Shown here one piece after another: positions 1-7,454 of a DNA stretch of 64,000 nucleotides (position 1 is its first letter; each line of letters opens with the position of its first letter). The notes under the pieces were generated by a model that made no database searches, was not told where the DNA came from, and was given only the letters and a program-made list of their open reading frames with translations. The DNA lies in NCBI GenBank assembly GCA_951812285.1, contig OX638292.1, positions 294,774 to 358,773 on the forward strand, written 5' to 3'. Origin of the DNA: an uncultured Dehalococcoidia bacterium (GTDB lineage Bacteria; Chloroflexota; Dehalococcoidia; Lucifugimonadales; UBA1127). A program made the translations under genes and the position numbers.

Positions 1-1
1 G

Positions 2-430
2 GGCGGCGCGGGCGGCATCGAGCTGGCGGAGGCGATCGTCCAGGCGACGGAGGGGCCGCAGCCGGAGATCTCCTACTTTTACCCGGAGGACGCCTCCATC
101 CAGGACAAGGTGCTGGCGCTGGCCAAGACCGTCTACAACGCGGCCGATGTGAGCTGGAGCGCGGCGTCGCAGCGGACGTTGCGCGGCTTCGAGGCCAACG
201 GCTGGGGCGGGCTGCCGGTGTGCATGGCGAAGACCAACGCGTCGATCTCGCACCAGGCGTCGCTGCGCGGGCGGCCGTCGGGGTACACGTTCGAGGTGAA
301 CGACGTACGCGCGTCCGTGGGCGCGGGGTTCATCTACCCAATCGCCGGGAGCATCGTCACGATGCCGGGGCTGCCGGGGTCGCCGCGGGCGCTGGACGTG
401 GACGCGAAGGGCAACATTCTGGACCTGTAG
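2..430 (+). CDS. fhs: Formate--tetrahydrofolate ligase, C-terminal part (5' truncated by window edge)
   Basis: This enzyme (10-formyl-tetrahydrofolate synthetase) joins formate to tetrahydrofolate with ATP in cytosolic one-carbon metabolism. Only the last 142 codons are inside the window, and the frame is open through the left edge, so the start is missing. The tail is characteristic of the family: 'PVCMAKTNASIS', then 'RASVGAGFIYPIAG' and 'TMPGLP', followed by a short hydrophilic end 'DVDAKGNILDL'. No co-transcribed gene follows, since the next gene lies on the other strand. The family assignment is firm. Whether it serves a Wood-Ljungdahl methyl branch or only biosynthesis cannot be told from this fragment. 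Confidence 0.93.
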   Translation, partial: GGAGGIELAEAIVQATEGPQPEISYFYPEDASIQDKVLALAKTVYNAADVSWSAASQRTLRGFEANGWGGLPVCMAKTNASISHQASLRGRPSGYTFEVNDVRASVGAGFIYPIAGSIVTMPGLPGSPRALDVDAKGNILDL

Positions 431-536
431 GGCGGCCGTCCGGCGGCGACATTGTTTTCGATTATCAATTGGTAGCTGATAAGGGCGATTTCAGCTACGA
501 TAATATCATCGTGATCTGGGAAACAATTCGTATCTG

Positions 537-950
537 TTAAGGGCCGAAACGCATCCGGTCGTCGGTGCGCGCCAGCTGGACGAGGACCCGCATGGCACGC
601 AGCTGGAATTCCGGATCGGCTTTGCGATCAGCCAAGATGTCCAGAACCTTGAGGCGCCAGACCGCAACCTCTTCATAGAGGCAATAGGCCTTCCTGGCCA
701 GCGGGAGGAGCTCAAGTTGTTCCCGGGTCAATGCCTTGGCATAGAGTCCGTGCGTGCGGGCGTTCTGGTTGCCCAACGGGGCGCCGCGACGGCGCTTCCC
801 CCTTCGCCGCCTACGGGTTGGCTGGGCCTCCTCGATTCCTTCATTGTTCTCACCGGCACCGGGCGGCTGCTTCCGGATCTCGGCGCTCTGGGCGGCGGTT
901 AGAAACATGCTGGTGAGGTCGCTTTCGAGTTTCTTGAATGGGTCTACCAT
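537..950 (-). CDS. Small basic protein with GAPLGNQNA motif (phage-like/HGG family), function unknown
   Basis: A 137-residue protein I cannot assign to a function. Its centre holds a run of arginines and lysines followed by 'RRGAPLGNQNARTHGLYAK'. This GNQNA...HG signature occurs in small phage-terminase-like or orphan proteins. The second half is predicted helical (EQLELLPLARKAYCLYEEVAVWRLKVLDILADR is presumably amphipathic). An upstream GTG at 956 would add two residues, but the AAGGAG ribosome site (958-963) sits only one base from it and seven from the ATG at 950, so I chose the ATG. It stands alone, facing the fhs fragment. It may be a relic of a mobile element, but no terminase, portal or integrase is nearby. 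Confidence 0.6.
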   Translation of the reverse strand: MVDPFKKLESDLTSMFLTAAQSAEIRKQPPGAGENNEGIEEAQPTRRRRRGKRRRGAPLGNQNARTHGLYAKALTREQLELLPLARKAYCLYEEVAVWRLKVLDILADRKADPEFQLRAMRVLVQLARTDDRMRFGP

Positions 951-1058
951 GTTCACGCTCCTTGTTTGGTGTTCAAGGATGAGGGTAGAGGGGTCTTAGA
1001 GTTACGCGCAAAGGGCTTGTGTCAGGGTTTTGGGAATTGGGGTGCAGGCAGAGACGAG

Positions 1059-1077
1059 GGCGACCACGAGGGTCGCC
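1059..1077. repeat. Short palindromic repeat (GGCGACC / GGTCGCC hairpin)
   Basis: Perfect 7-bp inverted arms GGCGACC and GGTCGCC around a 5-base loop, followed by 'CTCTACAGG'. Its form matches common dispersed intergenic palindromes. Only one copy is visible in this window. It lies just upstream of the cupin gene and could be transcribed into its leader. Confidence 0.5.
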
Positions 1078-1121
1078 TCTACAGGGATTAGGGCGATTCA
1101 GTTTTGTCAGGGAGGCGGGTC

Positions 1122-1523
1122 ATGGCGGAGTTGCGGCACAAGCGGGTGGGGGAGGGTGTCGATACGGTGGCGCCGGACGGGTCCGAGGTGCGGTACCTGC
1201 TGCGAGGGGAGCGGGGGGAGATGAACCACTTTACGCTGCCGCCGGGAGCGACGTCGGGGGCGGTGGCGCACCGGGCCGTCGAGGAGATCTGGTACTTCCT
1301 GAGCGGCGCGGGGGAGATGTGGCGGAGCGACGGGGCGTCGGAGGAGACGCTGGCCGTCGGGCCGGGGGTGTGCGTGGACATCGCGACGGGGGTGGGGTTT
1401 CAGTTTCGCAACACGGGGCCGGAGCCGCTGACGCTTCTCATCGCGACGATGCCGCCTTGGCAGGGGGCTGAGGAGGCGTTCGCGGTGGAGGGGAAGTGGC
1501 CGGCGGGGGGTGGCGCGGGATAG
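1122..1523 (+). CDS. Cupin-domain protein
   Basis: A 133-residue single-domain cupin. The small beta-barrel fold is visible as 'EMNHFTLPPGATSGAVAHRAVEEIWYFLSGAGEMW' in pieces: the first cupin motif carries H at 'AHRAVEE' with the usual E, and the second motif is weaker ('GVGFQFRNTGPEPLTLL' lacks a clear His). Metal binding by the second motif is therefore doubtful. A TTG at 1104 could extend the frame by six codons, but the GGGAGG ribosome site (from 1110) fits the ATG at 1122. Substrate is unknown, since cupins of this size range from isomerases to sensors. It is not obviously in an operon. Confidence 0.8.
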   Translation: MAELRHKRVGEGVDTVAPDGSEVRYLLRGERGEMNHFTLPPGATSGAVAHRAVEEIWYFLSGAGEMWRSDGASEETLAVGPGVCVDIATGVGFQFRNTGPEPLTLLIATMPPWQGAEEAFAVEGKWPAGGGAG

Positions 1524-1580
1524 TGGTGGGTTGGGTGACGGTGGTTGGCGGTGACTTGGCGCAGGGGTGGGCGGTTCGTC

Positions 1581-1632
1581 GGGGTTCCCCCGCCTTCGCG
1601 GGGGCAGGCTCTGCCTTCGCAGGAACGACGCG
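1581..1632. repeat. Intergenic palindromic repeat, 'CTGCCTTCGCAGGAACGACG' family
   Basis: Two adjacent hairpins: CCCCCGC-CTTC-GCGGGGG and a degenerate copy of the CTGCCTTCGCAGGAA repeat seen again near 11643, 30879 and 40844. It lies in the 255-bp gap between the cupin and the MFS gene, which otherwise shows no coding sequence. Confidence 0.55.
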
Positions 1633-1679
1633 AGATAGGGCGGGAGGGCAACGGCGGCTGGGAGATGGCATTCCCCGCC

Positions 1680-1706
1680 CCTGGATACCGGCTTCTGCCG
1701 GTATGG
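1680..1706. repeat. Intergenic palindromic repeat, 'CTGGATACCGGC..GCCGGTATGG' family
   Basis: Inverted arms ATACCGGC (1685-1692) and GCCGGTAT (1697-1704) around TTCT. A near-identical element is at 41681-41707, so this is a dispersed repeat rather than a gene-specific signal. Confidence 0.6.
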
Positions 1707-1739
1707 AGGGATGACGTTCCCGTGGCGCGGCGGGTTTTC

Positions 1740-1748
1740 TGCTAGCAT
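1740..1748 (+). promoter_or_regulatory. Candidate extended -10 promoter for the MFS gene
   Basis: TGCTAGCAT has the TGn extension followed by TAGCAT (four of six matches to TATAAT). No clear -35 is present. If used, transcription would begin near 1755, so the ATG at 1747 would not be a start codon. Confidence 0.35.
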
Positions 1749-1778
1749 GGAAGGCAGACGTGTCACCGGGGGGTTCTT

Positions 1779-3068
1779 CTGAGATTCTTCTCGCATCGGT
1801 CAACGTTTGCCTCGTTCAAGCAGCCGGGCTTCAAGCCCTTCTACGTACACAGCGCCTTTGCGGCCGTCGACATGAACGTGCGGATGGCCGTTCATGGTTG
1901 GTTGGTGCTGGAGCTCTCCGGCGACTCCGAGTTCTGGGTGGGCATCTACGCGCTTGTGCTCGGCGGGGGGCAGCTGCTGTTCTCGTCGTTTGCCGGGGCG
2001 CTGGTCGACCGCTTTCAGCGTCGCGACGTGCTGCTGATCGAGGGCGTACTTGGCGCGTCGCTGGCCGTGTTTGCCGCATTCGCCGTCTACTTCGACGTCA
2101 TGGAGCTGTGGATGGCCATCGGCATGGCCTTCTTCGTGGGCTGCCTGCGGGCGACGCGGTTCACAGCGACCAACCGCTTCGTCTACGACCTGGTGGGGCC
2201 GGAGCGGCTGGTGAACGGGGTGTCGCTGTGGCGGATCGCGAACACGCCGGTCATGATCGCGGGCAGCATTCTGGCGGGCGCGATGATCGACTGGGTGGGC
2301 ATCTGGGCCGCGTATACGCTCATCGCGTGCAGCCTGATTGTCTCGCTCCCCTTCCTGTTGATCATCGGCGTCAAGGGGGTGACGGAGGAGACCGGCGGGC
2401 GGCTCATCCGGCAGACGATTGACGGGCTGAAATACGCATCGTCCAACGCGTCGCTGCGGACGCTGTTCACCGTGAGCATTGTCATGGAGTTCCTGGGTTT
2501 CTCCTTCCTGGTGATGGTGCCGGTGATGGCCAAGAACGTGCTGGACGCGGGCGGCCTTGGCCTGGGCTATATCAACGCGGGCGTCGGCGTCGGCATGTTC
2601 GTGGCGACGCTGCTGATGGCGGCGGTCGGCGACCGGCACAACAAGCAGCGCATCATCGTCTACTACGCGTTCCTGGCCGGCCTGGCGCTCATCGGATTTG
2701 CGCTCTCGCCCGCGCTTCCCTACTCGCTGGCGTTTGCGGTGGTTTTCGCCGCAGCGGTGATGGGCTTCCTGAACGTCTACGACCTGACGCTGGGGGTCCT
2801 GCTGCAACTGGCGGCGCCGTCGAACATGCGCGGTCGGGCGGTGAGCCTGCACAGCCTGGCGATCTCGTTCACGGCGGTCGGCGGATTCTTCATCGGCGGA
2901 CTGGGCAGCGTGGTGACCGTGCCGGTGATGCTGGCGGCTGCGGGGGCGGGCATCATCGTGAACTCGGTCTGGCGCCGCTCCGCGGTCCTGCGCATCAGGG
3001 AGTTTGAGGGGCAGGCTGAGCTTGTGGACACCTCCAGTCCGGAACGCGACAATACGCTCGCCGGATAG
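1779..3068 (+). CDS. Major facilitator superfamily exporter (EntS/MFS_3-like)
   Basis: A 12-helix secondary transporter of the drug/siderophore-exporter branch, about 429 residues. Family features: a first helix ending in 'VHGWLVLELSG', then 'FAGALVDRFQRRDVL' (the loop 2-3 D-R motif), and a similar second half 'GDRHNKQRIIVYY'. The first ATG (1872) falls inside helix 1, so it would remove part of a membrane segment. The frame continues upstream as 'FASFKQPGFKPFYVHSAF', which matches the usual N-terminus of the family. No ATG, GTG or TTG exists there. A CTG at 1779, preceded by GGGGGG (1768-1773), is the best start, or one base is missing in that G run. Substrate unknown. It is related to the MFS at 53262-54707. 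Confidence 0.85.
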   Translation: MRFFSHRSTFASFKQPGFKPFYVHSAFAAVDMNVRMAVHGWLVLELSGDSEFWVGIYALVLGGGQLLFSSFAGALVDRFQRRDVLLIEGVLGASLAVFAAFAVYFDVMELWMAIGMAFFVGCLRATRFTATNRFVYDLVGPERLVNGVSLWRIANTPVMIAGSILAGAMIDWVGIWAAYTLIACSLIVSLPFLLIIGVKGVTEETGGRLIRQTIDGLKYASSNASLRTLFTVSIVMEFLGFSFLVMVPVMAKNVLDAGGLGLGYINAGVGVGMFVATLLMAAVGDRHNKQRIIVYYAFLAGLALIGFALSPALPYSLAFAVVFAAAVMGFLNVYDLTLGVLLQLAAPSNMRGRAVSLHSLAISFTAVGGFFIGGLGSVVTVPVMLAAAGAGIIVNSVWRRSAVLRIREFEGQAELVDTSSPERDNTLAG

Positions 3069-3111
3069 CTCTTCGGTCTGTCTCAACCCACAATCGCGCC
3101 CAACTTCCTGC

Positions 3112-3138
3112 GCCCTTCGACAGGCTCTGGGCGAACGG
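3112..3138. repeat. Dispersed repeat, 'CCCTTCGACAGGCTC(A)GGGCGAACGG' family
   Basis: The unit GCCCTTCGACAGGCTCTGGG followed by CGAACGG belongs to a widely dispersed intergenic repeat type. Other copies in this window are near 4632 (as a long hairpin) and 53218 (degenerate). Confidence 0.6.
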
Positions 3139-3181
3139 CTAACATCGGCTGCGGCTATACCGCTGCAGGTGGGAGGAAGGC

Positions 3182-3721
3182 ATGGCGGACGAGAACGCGG
3201 GGACGGTCCAGAACTTCGTGACGATCCTGTTGGACTACGCCAACGGGTCTCTCAAGCGCGCGGTCGACGGGCTGACGGACGAGCAGGTGTTCCACCAGCC
3301 GACGGGCGACACGAACAACATCGCGTGGCTGGCGTGGCACATGAACCGGTGGAAGGACTGGCAGGGGAGCCTGGTGACGGGCGAGGAGCAGGTGTGGATC
3401 CGCGACGGCTGGTGCGAGCGCTTCGGCATCCCGGCCGAGCGGACGGGCATCGGCGACTCGACGGAGCAGGTGGCCGAGTTTCGCCCGCCTCTGGAGCTGT
3501 TGTGGGGGTACACGGAGGCCGCGCACACGACGTTCATCGAGCGGGTGAACTCGCTGTCGCAGGAGCAGCTGGAGGAGATGGTGCACTACATCCCGGGGCG
3601 CGGCGATCTTCGGCCGAAGTGGCGGTCGATACTCGGGGTGTGCTCGGACACGATGAAGCACACGGGGCAGATCGAGTACCTGCGGGGGTTGATCACGGGG
3701 AAGGGGTGGTTCGGGGCGTAG
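3182..3721 (+). CDS. DinB-family four-helix protein
   Basis: A 179-residue DinB/YfiT-type protein. These are four-helix bundles, often metal-dependent thiol transferases or of unknown function. The metal-ligand pattern is partly visible: a His in 'WLAWHMNRWKDW' after the first helix and another in 'DTMKHTGQIEYLRGL' at the last helix, both in the positions DinB proteins use. The start is supported by GGAGGAAGG just upstream of the ATG. It is first in a same-strand run with a hydrolase, flavin monooxygenase and HpaB-type oxygenase, which hints at a detoxification role but does not prove one. Confidence 0.83.
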   Translation: MADENAGTVQNFVTILLDYANGSLKRAVDGLTDEQVFHQPTGDTNNIAWLAWHMNRWKDWQGSLVTGEEQVWIRDGWCERFGIPAERTGIGDSTEQVAEFRPPLELLWGYTEAAHTTFIERVNSLSQEQLEEMVHYIPGRGDLRPKWRSILGVCSDTMKHTGQIEYLRGLITGKGWFGA

Positions 3722-3723
3722 GT

Positions 3724-3751
3724 TTGCAGTCGCGCCAAGTCCGGGTATCAT
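3724..3751 (+). promoter_or_regulatory. Weak candidate promoter for the alpha/beta hydrolase
   Basis: TTGCAG, 16-base spacer, TATCAT (five of six matches at -10, three of six at -35). It is placed 38 bases before the hydrolase ATG. Confidence 0.3.
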
Positions 3752-3789
3752 GGCGCTTGTCCAATGGGAGAACATATCGGGAGGATGCT

Positions 3790-4602
3790 ATGACCACCGT
3801 GTCCAAGGTATGGACGGAAAAGTATCTGGAAATGAGCCACGGGAAGTCGCGCTACTGGGAGGCGGGTGAGGGCTACCCCACCATCCTGCTCCACGGCGCG
3901 GGCTGGGTGAGCGGCTGCGAGAACTGGGCGCTGGCCATGGGGCCGCTCTCGGAGAAGCTGCACGTCTACGCCATCGACTGCCTTAACTGGGGTCTGGGCG
4001 ATGTCTTCAACCAGGAGATGTCGTTCGCGTACCTGGTCGACCACGTGCGGGAGTTCATGGACGTGCTGGAGATCGACAAGGCGAACTTCGTCGGGCACTC
4101 GATGGGCGGGTGGATCGTCACGCTAATGGCGTACGAGAGCCCGGACCGGGTCAACAAGCTCGTCAACGTGGCGGGCGGCGGGACGGCGACGCGGCCTCTG
4201 CAGAACATGGTCGAGTTCAAGGTGCCCGCGCCCGAGGCGATCCGCGAGCAGATGACGCGGCGCTACCCGGAGGGAACTGTGGACCCGGAGGAGATGGCGG
4301 CGACGTTCATCAAGAAGATCGAGCTGCCGGAGCACGGCGAGGCGTTTGCGAAGGTCATGAAGCACATGACGGACCCGATGACGCGACCTCGGTACAACAC
4401 CGTCCGGCGCATGAAGCACATCAAGGCGCCGACGCTGGTGATCTGGGGCAGGGACGACCAGGTGAACGCGCTCGAGATGGGCGAGACGACGGCGGCCAAC
4501 ATCCCCGGCGCACAGCTGGTGGTGCTGGAGTGCGGGCACGCGGTGCCGACGGAGAAGGCGGACGAGTTCAACAAGCTGGTGCTGGACTTCTTCACCTCGT
4601 AA
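3790..4602 (+). CDS. Alpha/beta-fold hydrolase (MhpC-like)
   Basis: A 270-residue serine hydrolase resembling C-C bond hydrolases that act on meta-cleavage products, although esterase or haloperoxidase roles are equally possible. Seen: oxyanion loop 'LLHGAGWVSG', nucleophile elbow 'GHSMGG', catalytic acid in 'IWGRDDQVN' and catalytic His in 'ECGHAVPTEKAD'. The lid domain between residues about 130 and 200 is short and helical. The ATG at 3790 follows GGGAGGATGCT. Its place between a DinB-like protein and a flavin monooxygenase fits a small-molecule degradation context. The substrate cannot be read from sequence. Confidence 0.88.
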   Translation: MTTVSKVWTEKYLEMSHGKSRYWEAGEGYPTILLHGAGWVSGCENWALAMGPLSEKLHVYAIDCLNWGLGDVFNQEMSFAYLVDHVREFMDVLEIDKANFVGHSMGGWIVTLMAYESPDRVNKLVNVAGGGTATRPLQNMVEFKVPAPEAIREQMTRRYPEGTVDPEEMAATFIKKIELPEHGEAFAKVMKHMTDPMTRPRYNTVRRMKHIKAPTLVIWGRDDQVNALEMGETTAANIPGAQLVVLECGHAVPTEKADEFNKLVLDFFTS

Positions 4603-4631
4603 GACAAGGCAAACTCAGGCAAGGACTATCG

Positions 4632-4681
4632 GGGAGCCCGTTCGAACGGCCCATCGACAGGCTCAGGGCGAACGGGCTCCC
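4632..4681. repeat. Long hairpin of the 'GACAGGCTCAGGGCGAACGG' repeat family
   Basis: Perfect 13-bp arms GGGAGCCCGTTCG (4632-4644) and CGAACGGGCTCCC (4669-4681) enclose the dispersed CATCGACAGGCTCAGGG unit. No U tract follows, so I class it as a repeat, though it may slow transcription between the hydrolase and the next gene. Confidence 0.65.
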
Positions 4682-4729
4682 TGTCGCTTGCCGGACTCGT
4701 TGTAGCACGCAAGACGGAGGACAGGCGCG

Positions 4730-5806
4730 ATGGATATCGGGTACTTCACCATGCCCATGCACCCGCCGGGGTCCAACATGACGTTGACCCTGGAGGACGA
4801 CCTGGAGCAGATCGTCGCCCTCGACAAGCTGGGGTACCGGGAGGCGTGGATCGGTGAGCACTTCACGACGGCGTGGGAGAACATCCCGGCGCCGGACCTG
4901 TTCATCGCGCAGGCGCTGCCGCTGACGGAGAACATCGTGCTCGGCACGGGCGTCACGTGCATGCCCAACCACAACCCGTTTGTGATCGCGCACCGGGTGG
5001 CGCAGTTGGACCACATGGCGAAGGGGCGCTTCCACTGGGGCGTCGGGTCCGGCGGGTTTCCGGGGGACTTCGACGTATTCGGCTTCGTGCCGGCGACGGG
5101 CGAGCACCGGGGGATGACGCGCGAGGCCGTCGACCTCGTGCTGCAGTTGTGGGACGACCCGAAGCCGGGACTGTACGAGTCGAAGTACTGGCGCTTTACG
5201 GTGCCGGAGCCGCAGGAGGACATCGCGCTGCGATTCCACGTGAAGCCGTACCAGCAGCCGCACCCGCCCATCGGCATGGCGGGGGTCTCGGAGAAGAGCG
5301 ACACGCTGACGCTGGCGGGGGCGCGCGGCTACATCCCCATGAGCATAAACCTGGCGCACCAGCGCATCCTCAAGACGCACTGGGACGGCGTCGAGACCGG
5401 CGCGGCGGAGACCGGTCGGACGGCGGACCGCTCGACGTGGCGGATCGCGCGCGAGGTGTACGTTGGGGAGAACAGCAAGAAGGCGCGGCGGGAGGCCATC
5501 GACGGGGTGCTGGGGCGCGACTTCACGGACTACTTCCGGCGGCTGCTGCCGAAGCTCCGCGGGCTGAACGGGCTGAAGTCGGACCCCGACATGCCCGACA
5601 GCGAGATCGACGCGGAGTACATGGCGGACAACGTCTGGCTCGTCGGCGGGCCGGACGAGGTGGCGGAGAAGTTGAGCGAACTCAACGAGTACGTGGGCGG
5701 CTTCGGGGTGCTGCTGGTGATGGGGCACGAGTGGCAGCCGGAGGAGCAGTGGCGGGCGTCGATGGAGATGCTCGTGAACGAGGTGCTGCCGAAGGTGAAC
5801 GCGTAG
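4730..5806 (+). CDS. LLM-class flavin-dependent oxidoreductase (luciferase-like monooxygenase)
   Basis: A 358-residue TIM-barrel enzyme of the bacterial luciferase superfamily, which uses reduced FMN or F420 to oxidise small organics. Seen: N-terminal strand 'MDIGYFTMPMHP', 'REAWIGEHF' (the conserved E-H pair near the flavin), 'LDHMAKGRFHWGVGSGG' and the insertion-containing C-terminal half with 'YMADNVWLVGGPDEVAEKL', a region that commonly precedes the last barrel strands. It could be LadA- or limonene-monooxygenase-like. It is one of four such paralogs in the window, and the hydrolase upstream and HpaB-type gene downstream suggest a catabolic cluster. Confidence 0.9.
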   Translation: MDIGYFTMPMHPPGSNMTLTLEDDLEQIVALDKLGYREAWIGEHFTTAWENIPAPDLFIAQALPLTENIVLGTGVTCMPNHNPFVIAHRVAQLDHMAKGRFHWGVGSGGFPGDFDVFGFVPATGEHRGMTREAVDLVLQLWDDPKPGLYESKYWRFTVPEPQEDIALRFHVKPYQQPHPPIGMAGVSEKSDTLTLAGARGYIPMSINLAHQRILKTHWDGVETGAAETGRTADRSTWRIAREVYVGENSKKARREAIDGVLGRDFTDYFRRLLPKLRGLNGLKSDPDMPDSEIDAEYMADNVWLVGGPDEVAEKLSELNEYVGGFGVLLVMGHEWQPEEQWRASMEMLVNEVLPKVNA

Positions 5807-5878
5807 GGGGCGTCCGCGGCTCGGTACTCACCCTCATTACCCTGCGCCGCCGGGGCATGTCCGTCCCATAATCGCGCG

Positions 5879-5907
5879 GTGACAACTGCGTCCCGCTGGC
5901 GTATGCT
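5879..5907 (+). promoter_or_regulatory. Candidate promoter for the HpaB-type oxygenase
   Basis: GTGACA (five of six to TTGACA), 17-base spacer, TATGCT (four of six). It would give a leader of about 30 bases containing the AAAGGAG ribosome site before the ATG at 5947. Confidence 0.5.
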
Positions 5908-5946
5908 TTCGACACTAGAGACTGCCCCAAACCAAAGGAGAAAACC

Positions 5947-7446
5947 ATGGTACTTGACACGCAACGGCCGGAAGGCGCGATGACGGGGGAGCGGTATATC
6001 AAGAGTATCCAGGACGGGCGCGAGGTGTTCCTCGACGGGAGGCAGGTTGCCGACGTTACGACGGAGCCGGCGTTCGCGCCCATGATCAATGAGCTGGCCC
6101 GGATCTACGACCTGCAGCACACGGACGAGTACCGGGACCTGATGACGTACGAGTCGCCGGAGACGGGGAACCGGGTGAGCCTCTCGTGGATGATCCCGGA
6201 GTCGCTGGAGCAGACGCGGGCGAAGCGGCGCAACAGCGAGATCTGGAACGAGCAGCTCTGGGGACAGCTTGGCAGGGGCCCGGACATCCTGGCGCCCTAC
6301 ATCCTGATGCTGTACAACCGCCGGGAGGCGTTGGGGCAGATCAAGAACCCCAACTGCGACTTCAAAGAGAACATCATCAACTACACGAATCTCTGCCGGG
6401 AGAACGACCTCTTCCTGACCCACGCGCTGGGCGACCCGCAAGTCGACCGGAGCCTGCAGCCGCAGAACGAGCGGCGGACGGTGAAGGAAGAGGACCTGGC
6501 GCTGCACGTGGTCGAGGAGACCAAGGAGGGCATCATCGTCACGGGCGGCAAGCAGCTTTCGACGGCCGCCCACATGACGAATGAGACCTACGTTTCCCTT
6601 TCGGCGACGTTTGCGCGGCGGGCGGACCCGAAGTTCTACATGGCGTTCTCGATCGCGAGCGGCACGCCGGGGCTGAAGACGCTGGTGCGGGAGCCCCTGG
6701 GGATGTGGCAAGGCACCTACGGCCACCCCTTCCTCGCGCTCGATGAGCAGGACGCGATGCTGTTCTTCGACAACGTGCTGGTGCCGTGGGACCGGGTGTT
6801 CATGCTCTACGAGCCGCCGCCGGCGGGCCTTGGGCCCGGACTTGGCGGAGGGCTAAACCTGCTCGGCTGGTCCAACATGACCCGTGTCCACTTCCGCATG
6901 AAACTCATGACGGCGGTCACGACGATGATCGCGAAGGCGATCGGCGTGTACGACTTCCGCGAGGTGGGCGCAAAGCTGGGCGAGATGGTCTCGTACTGCG
7001 AGCTCTGGCGCTACGCGATGGCGGGCGTGGAGGAGACCACGTACATCAAGGACGGCGCGCAGCCCGTCGGCAGCGCCGCGGCGTTGCAGAACTGGTTTGC
7101 GTTCACGTCGCAGCGGATGGTGCAGCTGATGCGGGAGGTTTCCGGCTCGGGCATGATCATGCAGCCCAGCGAGGCGGACCTGGCCAACCCGGAGATCCGC
7201 AAGTACCTGGACCTGTACATGCGCGGCAAGGACGTCGACGTGGAGTACAAGTCGCGGCTCTACCGCATCGCGCATGAGCTGGCGGCCAGCTCCTTCGGCA
7301 TGCGACAGGACATCTACGAGTACTGGCACGCGGGCGACCCCACGCGCAACCGCGTGAACATGCTGCGGGCGTACGACCAGAGCGAAATGATCGAGCGCAT
7401 CGAGGAACTGATCTCGAAGCCGCTGCCTCACGGCGAGCAGCTCTAG
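5947..7446 (+). CDS. 4-hydroxyphenylacetate 3-monooxygenase-type oxygenase (HpaB family)
   Basis: A 499-residue member of the HpaB/PvcC/TftD family: two-component flavin monooxygenases that ortho-hydroxylate phenols with FADH2 supplied by a separate reductase. The acyl-CoA-dehydrogenase-like fold is recognisable from 'MTGERYIKSIQDGREVFLDG' at the N-terminus, 'NDLFLTHALGDPQVDRS', 'LALHVVEETKEGIIVTGGK' and 'DAMLFFDNVLVPWDRVF'. Full length for the family. A strong AAAGGAG site precedes the ATG. No HpaC-type reductase is visible nearby. 4-Hydroxybutyryl-CoA dehydratase is a distant alternative, but the iron-sulfur cysteines of that enzyme are not apparent. Confidence 0.88.
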   Translation: MVLDTQRPEGAMTGERYIKSIQDGREVFLDGRQVADVTTEPAFAPMINELARIYDLQHTDEYRDLMTYESPETGNRVSLSWMIPESLEQTRAKRRNSEIWNEQLWGQLGRGPDILAPYILMLYNRREALGQIKNPNCDFKENIINYTNLCRENDLFLTHALGDPQVDRSLQPQNERRTVKEEDLALHVVEETKEGIIVTGGKQLSTAAHMTNETYVSLSATFARRADPKFYMAFSIASGTPGLKTLVREPLGMWQGTYGHPFLALDEQDAMLFFDNVLVPWDRVFMLYEPPPAGLGPGLGGGLNLLGWSNMTRVHFRMKLMTAVTTMIAKAIGVYDFREVGAKLGEMVSYCELWRYAMAGVEETTYIKDGAQPVGSAAALQNWFAFTSQRMVQLMREVSGSGMIMQPSEADLANPEIRKYLDLYMRGKDVDVEYKSRLYRIAHELAASSFGMRQDIYEYWHAGDPTRNRVNMLRAYDQSEMIERIEELISKPLPHGEQL

Positions 7447-7454
7447 GGGGAGCC

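Noticed and set aside
431..536. Promoter or RNA gene in the AT-rich gap after fhs
   Set aside because: AT-rich but without a paired -35/-10 set or cloverleaf; too little support.
4632..4681. Terminator after the alpha/beta hydrolase
   Set aside because: The hairpin is strong but carries the dispersed-repeat core and lacks a U tract, so it is listed as a repeat.
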